DNA of 64,000 nt from Ramlibacter sp. Leaf400. Lineage in GTDB: Bacteria; Pseudomonadota; Gammaproteobacteria; Burkholderiales; Burkholderiaceae_C. Shown here piece after piece: positions 45,343-52,645 of this stretch. The stretch is from assembly GCF_001424545.1 (NCBI RefSeq), contig NZ_LMQL01000015.1:1-64000 (forward strand). Reading direction: 5' to 3'. Made by a program: the position numbers and the translations under genes. Below the pieces are notes generated by a model that saw only the letters and a list, made by a program, of their open reading frames with translations, did not search any database and had not been told where the DNA came from. The first letter of the stretch is position 1. The number at the start of each line of letters is the position of its first letter.

Positions 45343-45454
45343 CGGCATTCCCACCTTCATCCGTCATTCCCGCCTTCATCCGTCATTCCCGCGAAGGCGG
45401 GAATCCAGTGCTTCCCTGGGCATCCCTGGATCCCCGCCTGCGCGGGGATGACGG
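45343..45454. repeat. REP-like palindromic repeat element
   Basis: Three tandem partial copies of a CGTCATTCCCGCCTTCAT-type unit (45343-45397) lead into a nested inverted repeat: CATTCCCGCGAAGGCGGGAATCCAG-like arm at 45384-45408 and its near-complement at 45426-45450. Each arm also folds on itself (ATTCCCGC/GCGGGAAT). This is the CATTCCCGC-type REP/BIME sequence found many times in beta- and gammaproteobacterial genomes. It lies between the lipoprotein stop and its terminator. Confidence 0.8.
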
Positions 45455-45466
45455 GCGATGTGACAG

Positions 45467-47065
45467 CTATCGAATCGTGAACGCGCCCCCCTCGTGGTGC
45501 GTGACCGTGAACCGGCCATTGCCCTGGTAGGTCAGCTGCAGCACCTGCCCCTGGCCGCCGCCGATCGAGCCCAGGGTGCCGCCGGAGGTGCGGTTGCCCT
45601 GCGAGGTGTAGAGGCGCCCGCCCGAGCCGTTGGCGCCGGTGTCGCCGACCACGATCCAGTTCCCGTCGAAGGACAGGCTGACGCCGCGGTACCAGCGGTT
45701 CTCGCCGTGCCAGTTCCAGTCGGTGCCGCCGTCGGTGCTGACAAAGGTGTAGCCGGTGTAGGCGTAGGTGTCGTCGCGAGGCTCGAGCGCGCTGACCACC
45801 TGGCCGTTGCCCGAAACCGCCAGCCCCGACCAGTTGCTGAAGCCGAACCGCATCGTCCAGGTGACGCCGCCGTCGTCGCTGATCCAGGGGTTGCCGCCGT
45901 TGTCGATGGCCGCCATGCGCCCCCCATCGGCACTGGCGGCCGCGAAAGCCCAGTTGCCGTTGCCCTGGCGGCGCGTCCAGGTGGCGCCGCCGTCGGTCGA
46001 CACGTGGATGCCCTGCAGCGAGGGCGCCTGCGAGTAGAAGGACGCGACGGCCACCAGGCGCTGCCCGTCGCGCGAGCCCGCCACGGCGCGCCAGTCGCCG
46101 CCGGCCGTGCCGGGCACGACGCTGAAGCTGGCGCCGCCGTCGACCGACCGGTGGATCGCGCCGCCGACGGCCGTGGCCACGATGCGCTGGCCATCCCCGG
46201 AGATGTGCACGCCGCTCCACGGCTGGGCCGTGCTGTTGGCGGCGGTCCAGGTCTGCCCGTGGTCGGACGAAACGTGGATGGCGCCGCCCGTGGCCACGGC
46301 GGCCAGGCGGCTGCCTTCCTCGTTCATCGCCACCCAGGTCCAGTTGGCCGTGGGGGCGCTGCTGCGCGTCCAGCTGGCGCCGCCGTCCTGCGACAGGTAG
46401 AGCCCGCCCGGGCTGGCCACCGCGGCGATGCGGTTGCCGCTGGCCGACGAGGCGGTGGCGACCCAGTTCTGCAGGGGCGCGGCCGCATCGACCGTGCGCG
46501 GCGTCCACACCGTGCCGGGCGTGACGTTGCCGGGCACCCCGACCGTCTCGACCCACTGCAACGGGTTCTGCGCCAGGCGCCAGGCGGCGCCGCTCTGTCC
46601 GCTGACCCGGATGCGGTCACCGGCTTGGAGGCATTCGTTGGCCGGCAGCGTGATGGCCACGCTGGCCGAGCTGGACGTCACCGTGTACTCGCCGTTCGCT
46701 GCGGCCTGGAGGGCCGCGCCCGCGACGCTGCCGCTGTTGGGTGCCGCGCAGGTGGCGGGTGAGGGCGCGGGCGCCGGGGAGGGGGCCGGCGCAGGCGCAG
46801 GCGGGGCAGGCGGTTGAGGTTCCGGAGCGGGGGACGGTGCGGTCGATGGCGCGGGGGCATCGGGCCGCGTTTCGGGCTCCGGGGCGGGCGTCAGCGCGCC
46901 GGCGCTTGCGGAAGCCGAGACCGGGGTGGCGCCGGGGGTGGCCGCGGCCGTATCGCCGCCTCCACCACCGCCACCGCCACCGCATGCACTCAGCCACAAG
47001 GCCGCCATCGCGGACAGGGCGGCCACTCGGGTCTTCTTGCCGCTGTCCGTACTCGTTTCGGTCAT
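45467..47065 (-). CDS. Asp-box (BNR) repeat lipoprotein with polyglycine tether
   Basis: 532 residues from ATG 47065. The hydrophobic AALSAMAALWLSAC ends in a lipobox; nine glycines follow the lipidated Cys. A ~70-residue Ala/Pro-rich linker leads to a small region (~110-165), then a beta-propeller-like array with six Asp-box motifs (S-x-D-G-G-x-x-W type, e.g. SQDGGASW, SSDHGQTW, STDGGATW, SDDGGVTW). Asp boxes mark sialidase/Ycf48/sortilin-type propellers, but no sialidase Arg triad is apparent. Probably surface or periplasmic. Paralogous to the next gene upstream. Confidence 0.8.
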   Translation of the reverse strand: MTETSTDSGKKTRVAALSAMAALWLSACGGGGGGGGGDTAAATPGATPVSASASAGALTPAPEPETRPDAPAPSTAPSPAPEPQPPAPPAPAPAPSPAPAPSPATCAAPNSGSVAGAALQAAANGEYTVTSSSASVAITLPANECLQAGDRIRVSGQSGAAWRLAQNPLQWVETVGVPGNVTPGTVWTPRTVDAAAPLQNWVATASSASGNRIAAVASPGGLYLSQDGGASWTRSSAPTANWTWVAMNEEGSRLAAVATGGAIHVSSDHGQTWTAANSTAQPWSGVHISGDGQRIVATAVGGAIHRSVDGGASFSVVPGTAGGDWRAVAGSRDGQRLVAVASFYSQAPSLQGIHVSTDGGATWTRRQGNGNWAFAAASADGGRMAAIDNGGNPWISDDGGVTWTMRFGFSNWSGLAVSGNGQVVSALEPRDDTYAYTGYTFVSTDGGTDWNWHGENRWYRGVSLSFDGNWIVVGDTGANGSGGRLYTSQGNRTSGGTLGSIGGGQGQVLQLTYQGNGRFTVTHHEGGAFTIR

Positions 47066-47134
47066 CTCTCGTTTTCTCCCGGGCGACATCGCCTGGGAAC
47101 GATTCTTCGGCCCCGCTGCAGAGCCTGGCGTGCG

Positions 47135-47149
47135 CCGACTGAGCCATTG
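47135..47149 (-). promoter_or_regulatory. Shared 15-bp motif upstream of first Asp-box lipoprotein
   Basis: The reverse strand reads CAATGGCTCAGTCGG, 70 bp before the start at 47065. An identical copy precedes the second lipoprotein gene (48636-48650). No other match was noticed by eye in the window. Role unknown; could be a promoter element or operator. Confidence 0.4.
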
Positions 47150-47226
47150 CGCGTAGGCGCCCGAAGCTCGTCCGTGTCGGGCTTGCGCCGACCCCGTTGG
47201 AGCTATTGCCGGGGCCCAAACGAAAA

Positions 47227-47248
47227 AGCCGGGCCTTTCGGCCCGGCT
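47227..47248 (-). terminator. Rho-independent terminator, reverse strand
   Basis: AGCCGGGCC-GAAA-GGCCCGGCT on the reverse strand, a 9-bp perfect stem with a GAAA tetraloop followed by five T (to 47223). It lies ~43 bp beyond the stop of the second Asp-box lipoprotein gene. Strong classical terminator; the stem core equals that at 45287-45313. Confidence 0.85.
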
Positions 47249-47290
47249 TGTCTCCCTCCCTGGGAGCGCGACAGCGTTATTTCGACTCGA

Positions 47291-48478
47291 TCACGGGGCC
47301 GTGACGGACCCGCTGGACGTGTAGAGCTGGCCCGTGGCGCCGAAGAAGGTGCCGGCAGCCAGCAGCAGTCGGGCTGCGTCGCCGCTGATGGACACGGCGC
47401 GCCAGTTGGTCTCGACCGGGGGCAGCGTGGCCAGCGGGGCGAAGCTGGTGCCACCGTTGGTGGACAGCAGCACGGTGCCGGCGCCGGACATCGTGGCGAC
47501 CATGATGCCGCCGTCGGCGGTCATGTCGATGCTGGTGTAGGCGCCGCTCGTCGCGTTGCCCTGCACCCAGGTGGCGCCACGGTCGCGGGACGTGTACAGG
47601 CCGGTGCTGGTGCCTGCGAAGTCGGTGTTCCCGGCGACGGCGATGGTGTTGCCGTCCTCGGACACCGCCACGCGGTACCAGCCGTCGGCGATCGCGCCGG
47701 CGCCGATGTTGACGGGCAGGGCCGCGAAGGTCAGGCCGCCGTCGGTCGACAGGTGCACGTTGCCGTCCTGCGCGGCGGCGACCACGACCGAACCATCGGC
47801 CGAGCTGTCCACGGCGCGCCAGGGCGCGGGTGCGGCGGCGCTGCCACCGGCGACCGTGAAGGTCGCGCCACCGTCCTGCGAGACGTAGACGAGCCCGTTG
47901 GCCGGGTTCGCCCCGACGCCCGTGTCGACCATGGTGACCGCGACGATGCGCTGGCCGTTCTGGGACATGGTCACGGATTCGTAGGCCAGGTTGCCGCCGG
48001 CATCGCCGACCTGCGGCGGGTTCACCGCGCCGTCGATCTTGGTCCAGCTTGCGCCACTGTCAGTCGACCGGTACATCCCACCGCCGAAGCCCACCGCGAC
48101 CATCGTCGTGCCGTCGAGGCTCATGTCCGCCGAAATCCAGTTGTCGACGGGCAGGGTGCTGTCCACGAAGGTCGCGCCGCTGTCGCGGGACACGAAGACG
48201 TTGCCCGGGATGGACGTGGCGAGCTGGACGGTGCCGCTCGGGTTCATGGTCACCCAGTGCCAGGTGTTGGCGGCCAGGGACGTCGCCGTCCAGGCCAGCG
48301 GTTGTGCCGGGGGCGCCGGCACCGGGGCCGGTGCGGGTGCGCCTACCGGTGCAGGTGCCGGGCTCGGTGCTGCCGCGACATCGTCGCCACCACCACCTCC
48401 TCCGCACGCCGTGAGCCAGAGTGCGGCCACGGTAGCCGTCACGCAGACCCTGCTCTTTGTCGTTGCTGCTTTGAACAT
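47291..48478 (-). CDS. Second Asp-box (BNR) repeat lipoprotein with polyglycine tether
   Basis: 395 residues from ATG 48478, with TTGGAGG 7 bases upstream. The signal VTATVAALWLTAC ends in a lipobox, six glycines follow the Cys, then a ~35-residue Ala/Pro linker and a propeller-like region with six Asp boxes (SRDSGATF, STDSGASW, SQDGGATF, STDGGLTF, SRDRGATW, STNGGTSF). It shares architecture, upstream motif and terminator stem with the gene at 45467, so it is a tandem paralogue. No enzymatic signature recognised. Confidence 0.8.
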   Translation of the reverse strand: MFKAATTKSRVCVTATVAALWLTACGGGGGGDDVAAAPSPAPAPVGAPAPAPVPAPPAQPLAWTATSLAANTWHWVTMNPSGTVQLATSIPGNVFVSRDSGATFVDSTLPVDNWISADMSLDGTTMVAVGFGGGMYRSTDSGASWTKIDGAVNPPQVGDAGGNLAYESVTMSQNGQRIVAVTMVDTGVGANPANGLVYVSQDGGATFTVAGGSAAAPAPWRAVDSSADGSVVVAAAQDGNVHLSTDGGLTFAALPVNIGAGAIADGWYRVAVSEDGNTIAVAGNTDFAGTSTGLYTSRDRGATWVQGNATSGAYTSIDMTADGGIMVATMSGAGTVLLSTNGGTSFAPLATLPPVETNWRAVSISGDAARLLLAAGTFFGATGQLYTSSGSVTAP

Positions 48479-48783
48479 TCGGTGCCTCCAAGTTGCGATT
48501 GATGACGCGGTCGATACACGTCGCAACGGATGGTCGGTTCTCCCATTGATCGGCGCTTTCCCATTTGGCGCGCCTGCTTGTAGGAGAACGCCGTTCGAGC
48601 AGCTCTACCGATTGCAAGTTGTGTTTTTGCATGGCCCGACTGAGCCATTGAACAACGACAAGCACTGCTGAGGCCGTTCGCGCGCAGTACCTCACGCGGG
48701 CGGCGGCGAAGTTGAAACAAGGTTCGAAAAGCCGTCCATGTCGCGTTGCGCTGATGATTTCATGTCGGCGGACCGATGAACCC
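48479..48783. other. 305-bp divergent intergenic region
   Basis: This gap separates the start of the second Asp-box lipoprotein from the lytic transglycosylase. It is somewhat less GC-rich than its surroundings. It holds the second copy of the 15-bp motif (48636-48650). No protein-coding ORF with a convincing ribosome site, and no other regulatory element, is recognised here. Confidence 0.5.
48636..48650 (-). promoter_or_regulatory. Shared 15-bp motif upstream of second Asp-box lipoprotein
   Basis: Reverse-strand CAATGGCTCAGTCGG, identical to 47135-47149, here 158 bp before the lipoprotein start. Flanking bases also partly match (CATGC versus CACGC just downstream). The distance to the start differs between the two genes, so it is not simply a ribosome-site remnant. 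Confidence 0.4.
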
Positions 48784-49608
48784 ATGAGGCACTCCTACTT
48801 ACTTCTTTACGCCGCGGGCGCGCTGCTGGTGCTGGTGCTCGAAGCGCTGGCGCTGGCCGGCTGGCAGGGCTGGCTGCCGCGCCGGCCGGTCGAGCAGGTT
48901 TCGCAGGCTCATCCGATGCCGGCACCTCAACCGGCGACACAGCCGCAGACCCCGCCGGTCCAGGTGTCCGAGCGGCCCATCGAAGGCTACTTCCGCGAGC
49001 TGCGGGCCCAGCTGCGCTACGTGCCCGCGCGCCTGGGCAGCGAGCTGCTGACGCTCGACATCCCTTCGCGCATGCTGCTGGCCAAGTCGGCGGCGCGTCA
49101 GGCGAACCTCGACGAGGTGGGCCTCGGCTTCGCCGACGTCTACGGGATCATCAACGCCGAATCGTCCTGGCTGCCGCGCGACGGCAGCAGCCGCGACGGC
49201 ACGCCCAACCTGGGCATCGCGCAGTTCGAGCCGGACACGGCCACCGCGCTGGGCGTGCGCGATCCGCACGACGTGGTGGAAGCGGTGCACGCGGCCGCCG
49301 AGCACATGCGCGAGGCCGCACTGTGGAGCGCTTCGCGCATCGCCGGGCTGAAGCTGAGCAAGCCGGAACGCGCCAGGCTGCTGCGCGAGGGCGTCTCGGT
49401 CTACTACAACCTCTCCAGCCGCGGCCGCGCGCTCTGGGATGGCCGCGACGCCTCGCGGCTTCCCGCGGCCACGCACGCACACATCCGCAATGCACAGCTG
49501 GGCGCGCAGGAGGCGGCCTGGCTCGAGATCCGCGGCGGTGCAGCGGAACTGGCGGACCGCGCGCGTGCGGGCTCGGTGCTCACCGCCGCGGCCGGGGGTG
49601 CGCCCTAG
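48784..49608 (+). CDS. Lytic transglycosylase-like (SLT fold) membrane-anchored protein
   Basis: 274 residues from ATG 48784. One N-terminal membrane segment (LLLYAAGALLVLVLEALALAGW) anchors a periplasmic domain after a Pro/Gln linker. VYGIINAESSWLPRDG supplies the catalytic-type Glu followed by Ser (ES motif), and NLGIAQFEPDTATALGV is the GLMQ-like motif of SLT muramidases. Probably cleaves peptidoglycan glycan strands, but the divergence makes activity less certain. Divergent from the lipoprotein genes. Confidence 0.78.
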   Translation: MRHSYLLLYAAGALLVLVLEALALAGWQGWLPRRPVEQVSQAHPMPAPQPATQPQTPPVQVSERPIEGYFRELRAQLRYVPARLGSELLTLDIPSRMLLAKSAARQANLDEVGLGFADVYGIINAESSWLPRDGSSRDGTPNLGIAQFEPDTATALGVRDPHDVVEAVHAAAEHMREAALWSASRIAGLKLSKPERARLLREGVSVYYNLSSRGRALWDGRDASRLPAATHAHIRNAQLGAQEAAWLEIRGGAAELADRARAGSVLTAAAGGAP

Positions 49609-49668
49609 CGGGTCGAACGGCTCGGCTTGCGATCCGGCGGCGAACCTCCATCCTTCATGCACAGCACC

Positions 49669-50121
49669 ATGAGCGAACCCCTGCACGTCGTCTGTCCGGC
49701 CTGCCGCACCACCAACCGGCTGCAGAGCACGCAGCTGGGGAGCGATCCCCACTGCGGCCAGTGCAGGCAGCCGCTGTTCCAGGGCCGGCCGGCCGAGCTG
49801 GACGAGGCCGGCTTCGACAAGCAGGTGGCCCGCAGCGCGCTGCCGGTGCTGGTCGATTTCTGGGCGCCGTGGTGCGGGCCCTGCCGCGCGATGGCGCCGG
49901 CCTACGAGCAGGCCGCCCACACGCTGGAGCCCCACGTGCGCGTCGCCAAGGTCAACACCGAGGAGGCGCAGGCGCTGGCGGCCCGCCTGAACATCCGCAG
50001 CATCCCCACGCTGGCGCTGTTCATGGACGGGGCCGAAGTCGCCCGGCAACCCGGTGCGCTGACGCGGCCGGAGGACATCGTCCGCTGGGCGCGAGCGCAG
50101 CTGGCCGCCCACGCCACCTGA
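49669..50121 (+). CDS. trxC: Thioredoxin 2
   Basis: 150 residues from ATG 49669. It has the TrxC-specific N-terminal zinc motif (C9-x2-C12 and C29-x2-C32) and the thioredoxin domain with W-C-G-P-C at 68-72, then the cis-Pro region RSIPTLALF. Cytoplasmic oxidative-stress disulfide reductase. Other in-frame starts (ATG 49657, TTG 49627) add residues not seen in the family. Ends 24 bp before the aldo/keto reductase. Confidence 0.92.
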   Translation: MSEPLHVVCPACRTTNRLQSTQLGSDPHCGQCRQPLFQGRPAELDEAGFDKQVARSALPVLVDFWAPWCGPCRAMAPAYEQAAHTLEPHVRVAKVNTEEAQALAARLNIRSIPTLALFMDGAEVARQPGALTRPEDIVRWARAQLAAHAT

Positions 50122-50145
50122 AGCCTGCCGCGTTAAGCTCCACGA

Positions 50146-51147
50146 ATGCTCTATCGCAACCTCGGCCGCAGCCAGCTGCGGGTCTCTGCCCTGTGCCTCG
50201 GCACGATGATGTTCGGCGACCAGACCGATGCGCGCGAGGCCGGCGCCATCCTCGCCGACGCCCGCGAACGCGGCATCAACTTCCTGGACACCGCCGACGT
50301 CTACAGCAAGGGCGGCTCGGAAACCCTGCTGGGCAGCCTGCTTGGCGAGGGCCGCGACGACTGGGTCATCGCCAGCAAGCTGGGCAACCCGATGGGCGAC
50401 GGCCAGAACCAGTCGCGCTATTCGCGCACCTGGATGCTGCGCGAGGTGGAGGCGAGCCTGCGGCGCCTGCGCACCGACCGCCTGGACATCCTCTACCTGC
50501 ACCGCGATTACGAAGGCATGGACCTGGAGGAGCCGCTGCGCGCGCTGGACACGCTCATCCGGGACGGCAAGGTGCGCTACTGGGGCCTGTCCAACTTCCG
50601 GGGCTGGCGCATCGCCGAGGCGGTTCGCATCGCGCGCGAGCTGGGCATGCCGGGCCCGTCCGCCTGCCAGCCCTACTACAACCTGCTCAACCGCATGCCC
50701 GAGGTCGAGGTGCTGCCGGCCTGCCGGCACCACGGCATCGGTGTCGTGCCCTACAGCCCGATCGCCCGGGGCGTCCTGTCCGGCAAGTACGCGCCCGGGC
50801 AGGCGCCGGCCGCGGACAGCCGGGCGGGGCGGGGCGACAAGCGCATCCACCAGACCGAGTTCCGCGAGGAGTCGCTGCGCATCGCCCAGCAGCTGCAGGC
50901 GCACGTGGCGGGGCGCGGCGTGACGCTGGCGCAATTCGCCACGGCGTGGGTGCTGGCGCACCGGGCCGTGTCGTCGGTGATCGCGGGGCCGCGCACGCTG
51001 GAGCAGTGGCAGGCCTACGCGCCTGCGGTCGAGTTCAAGGTGACGCCGCAGGACGAGGCGCTGGTCGACTCCCTGGTGGCGCCGGGCCACCCGTCGACCC
51101 CCGGCTACTCCGACCCGCAGTACCCGATCCCCGGACGCACCCTGTAG
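50146..51147 (+). CDS. Aldo/keto reductase
   Basis: 333 residues of an AKR (beta/alpha)8 barrel. The catalytic tetrad D48, Y53, K78, H119 is present (FLDTADVY, IASKLG, YLHRD). C-terminal SSVIAGPRTLEQW binds the NADPH phosphate. Substrate unknown, probably an aldehyde or ketone. Downstream of trxC on the same strand. Confidence 0.9.
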   Translation: MLYRNLGRSQLRVSALCLGTMMFGDQTDAREAGAILADARERGINFLDTADVYSKGGSETLLGSLLGEGRDDWVIASKLGNPMGDGQNQSRYSRTWMLREVEASLRRLRTDRLDILYLHRDYEGMDLEEPLRALDTLIRDGKVRYWGLSNFRGWRIAEAVRIARELGMPGPSACQPYYNLLNRMPEVEVLPACRHHGIGVVPYSPIARGVLSGKYAPGQAPAADSRAGRGDKRIHQTEFREESLRIAQQLQAHVAGRGVTLAQFATAWVLAHRAVSSVIAGPRTLEQWQAYAPAVEFKVTPQDEALVDSLVAPGHPSTPGYSDPQYPIPGRTL

Positions 51148-51270
51148 CGCAACCGGGCGGGGCGTTGCGATTCCCGACAGCCTGTTACGCCCGCCTCCTA
51201 CACGCCCGATGGGCGGCCGCCGCCTACTCTCGCGCTACGAAAGCGCCGGATGGCGCGTGGGAGACGAGGA

Positions 51271-51585
51271 ATGCAGGACGCTCAGCTCAGGCCGCGATCA
51301 GCCGAACGCTTCGGGCTGGCGCTGCCCATCACGATGGAGGGCGAGGAGTGCTCCACGCACGACATCAGCGCCACCGGCGTGCTGCTGGAGTCGCCGGCGG
51401 CGCCGCCGCTGGGCGCCCAGGTCTCCCTGATGCTGCAGTACCGCGCAGGCGGCCGTGATTTCAGCCTCGGCTGCACCGGCGAGGTGGTGCGGGTGGAACG
51501 CCACGGCGAGAACTTCAACATCGCGGTGCGGCTGGCCGAACCCCTGTTCCAGGACGCGGTGCCGCAGGAAGGCGGCACCGGCTGA
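51271..51585 (+). CDS. PilZ domain protein
   Basis: 104 residues from ATG 51271. A single PilZ domain: an RSAERFG segment near residue 8-14 corresponds to RxxxR, and THDISATGVLLES contains the (D/N)xSxxG motif. It binds cyclic di-GMP by family knowledge; the second Arg of RxxxR is uncertain. AGGA lies just before the ATG. First of two tandem PilZ genes. Confidence 0.82.
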   Translation: MQDAQLRPRSAERFGLALPITMEGEECSTHDISATGVLLESPAAPPLGAQVSLMLQYRAGGRDFSLGCTGEVVRVERHGENFNIAVRLAEPLFQDAVPQEGGTG

Positions 51586-51640
51586 CGCCGGCGCCGCGGG
51601 AAAAGGGCAGGAACGCGCCGCGCGCGCGAGGAGAACGAGG

Positions 51641-51958
51641 ATGGCGATGGTGGAACCCAGGGTGGTGGTGCCGCTGCGGCGGCGCCAGGAAAAACGCGGC
51701 GCGGAGCGCTTCGAGATGGAGATGCCGCTGTCGGTGGGCAACGGCGAGGGCGGCGTCACCCGCGACCTGAGCGTCAGCGGCCTGTCATTCACCTCCCGCC
51801 AGCCCTACGTGGTGGGCGAGGCGATCGACGTCACCGTGGAATACCTGTTGGATGGCCACAACTTCCCGTTGCGCTGCCGCGCCACGGTGGTGCGCTGCGA
51901 CCCCTGCGCGGGCGGTTTCACCATCGGCGCCCGCCTGAACACCGCCTTCGTCGAGTAG
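51641..51958 (+). CDS. PilZ domain protein
   Basis: 105 residues from ATG 51641 with GAGGAG upstream. RRQEKRGAERFEME includes RxxxR-type basic residues, and TRDLSVSGLSFTS is the (D/N)xSxxG motif. A likely c-di-GMP receptor and paralogue of the preceding PilZ gene. Fifty-five bp separate the two. Confidence 0.85.
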   Translation: MAMVEPRVVVPLRRRQEKRGAERFEMEMPLSVGNGEGGVTRDLSVSGLSFTSRQPYVVGEAIDVTVEYLLDGHNFPLRCRATVVRCDPCAGGFTIGARLNTAFVE

Positions 51959-51999
51959 CTCGGCTTCCCTCCGGGCCCGGGCGCGGGAATAATGCGTCC

Positions 52000-52632
52000 A
52001 TGGGCCTGCTCAACAAGATCTTCCGGCCGGAACCCAAGGGTGGCGACACCGCTTCGGTTCCGCCGTCGGCCACGCGCTTCCAGGTCACCGACAGTGGCAC
52101 CGAGGACGAGAAGGCCGAGGCGCGCCAGGCCGTGCGCCGCGAGCTGGTCCAGGTCACGCTGCGCGAAACCATGCGGCGCCACGCCGTACCGTCCGACTGG
52201 ATGGAAGTGCGCATGCTCCCGGTCGTCACCAGCAAGGGCAAGAGCGGCATGCACGTGCAGCTGGTGGTCAAGCAGGGGCAGGGCAGCCTGCTGGGCTACA
52301 TCCCGGCCTTCCAGAGCGGCTTCATGGCCGAGATCGAGAAGTTCGAGCCGCGCGCCTGGGATTGGCTGTTCAGCATCTCCTGGCAGTTCGCCGCCATCAC
52401 CGCCAGCAACGGCGGCGAAGAGGCGGCGGGGTCCTGGCAGGCCGCCAGCCCCGTCACGGCGCCGGCGCCCGCCAGGCCGGAGCGGCAGGTCGAGGACGAC
52501 GATGTCGCGCAGGACCTCAAGGCCCTGTTCGCCATCCGCGACGCCGCGATGAAGCCGCGAGCGGACGACACGCCGCCGGACTTCGAGCCGACCCGGCCGT
52601 TCAACAACTCCCAGGGCGGCGCGGGGCGCTAG
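52000..52632 (+). CDS. Conserved hypothetical protein
   Basis: 210 residues. The N-terminal MGLLNKIFRPEPK is followed by a disordered segment, then a compact domain (~40-140) with RRELVQVTLRETMRRHAVPSDWMEVRML and WDWLFSISWQFAAI. The tail is acidic and Pro-rich. No signal or membrane segment. I do not recognise a Pfam family. Convergent with the DUF5666 gene, 13 bp apart. Confidence 0.7.
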   Translation: MGLLNKIFRPEPKGGDTASVPPSATRFQVTDSGTEDEKAEARQAVRRELVQVTLRETMRRHAVPSDWMEVRMLPVVTSKGKSGMHVQLVVKQGQGSLLGYIPAFQSGFMAEIEKFEPRAWDWLFSISWQFAAITASNGGEEAAGSWQAASPVTAPAPARPERQVEDDDVAQDLKALFAIRDAAMKPRADDTPPDFEPTRPFNNSQGGAGR

Positions 52633-52645
52633 ACGCGCCGGCCGC

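Noticed and set aside
48636-48660. Possible sigma-54 promoter in the TGGC...GC part of the shared motif
   Set aside because: The spacing between the GG and GC elements is 14 bases rather than the required 10.
48799-51090. A 763-codon reverse frame across the transglycosylase, trxC and aldo/keto reductase genes
   Set aside because: Same shadow composition; the forward genes have intact catalytic motifs and ribosome sites.
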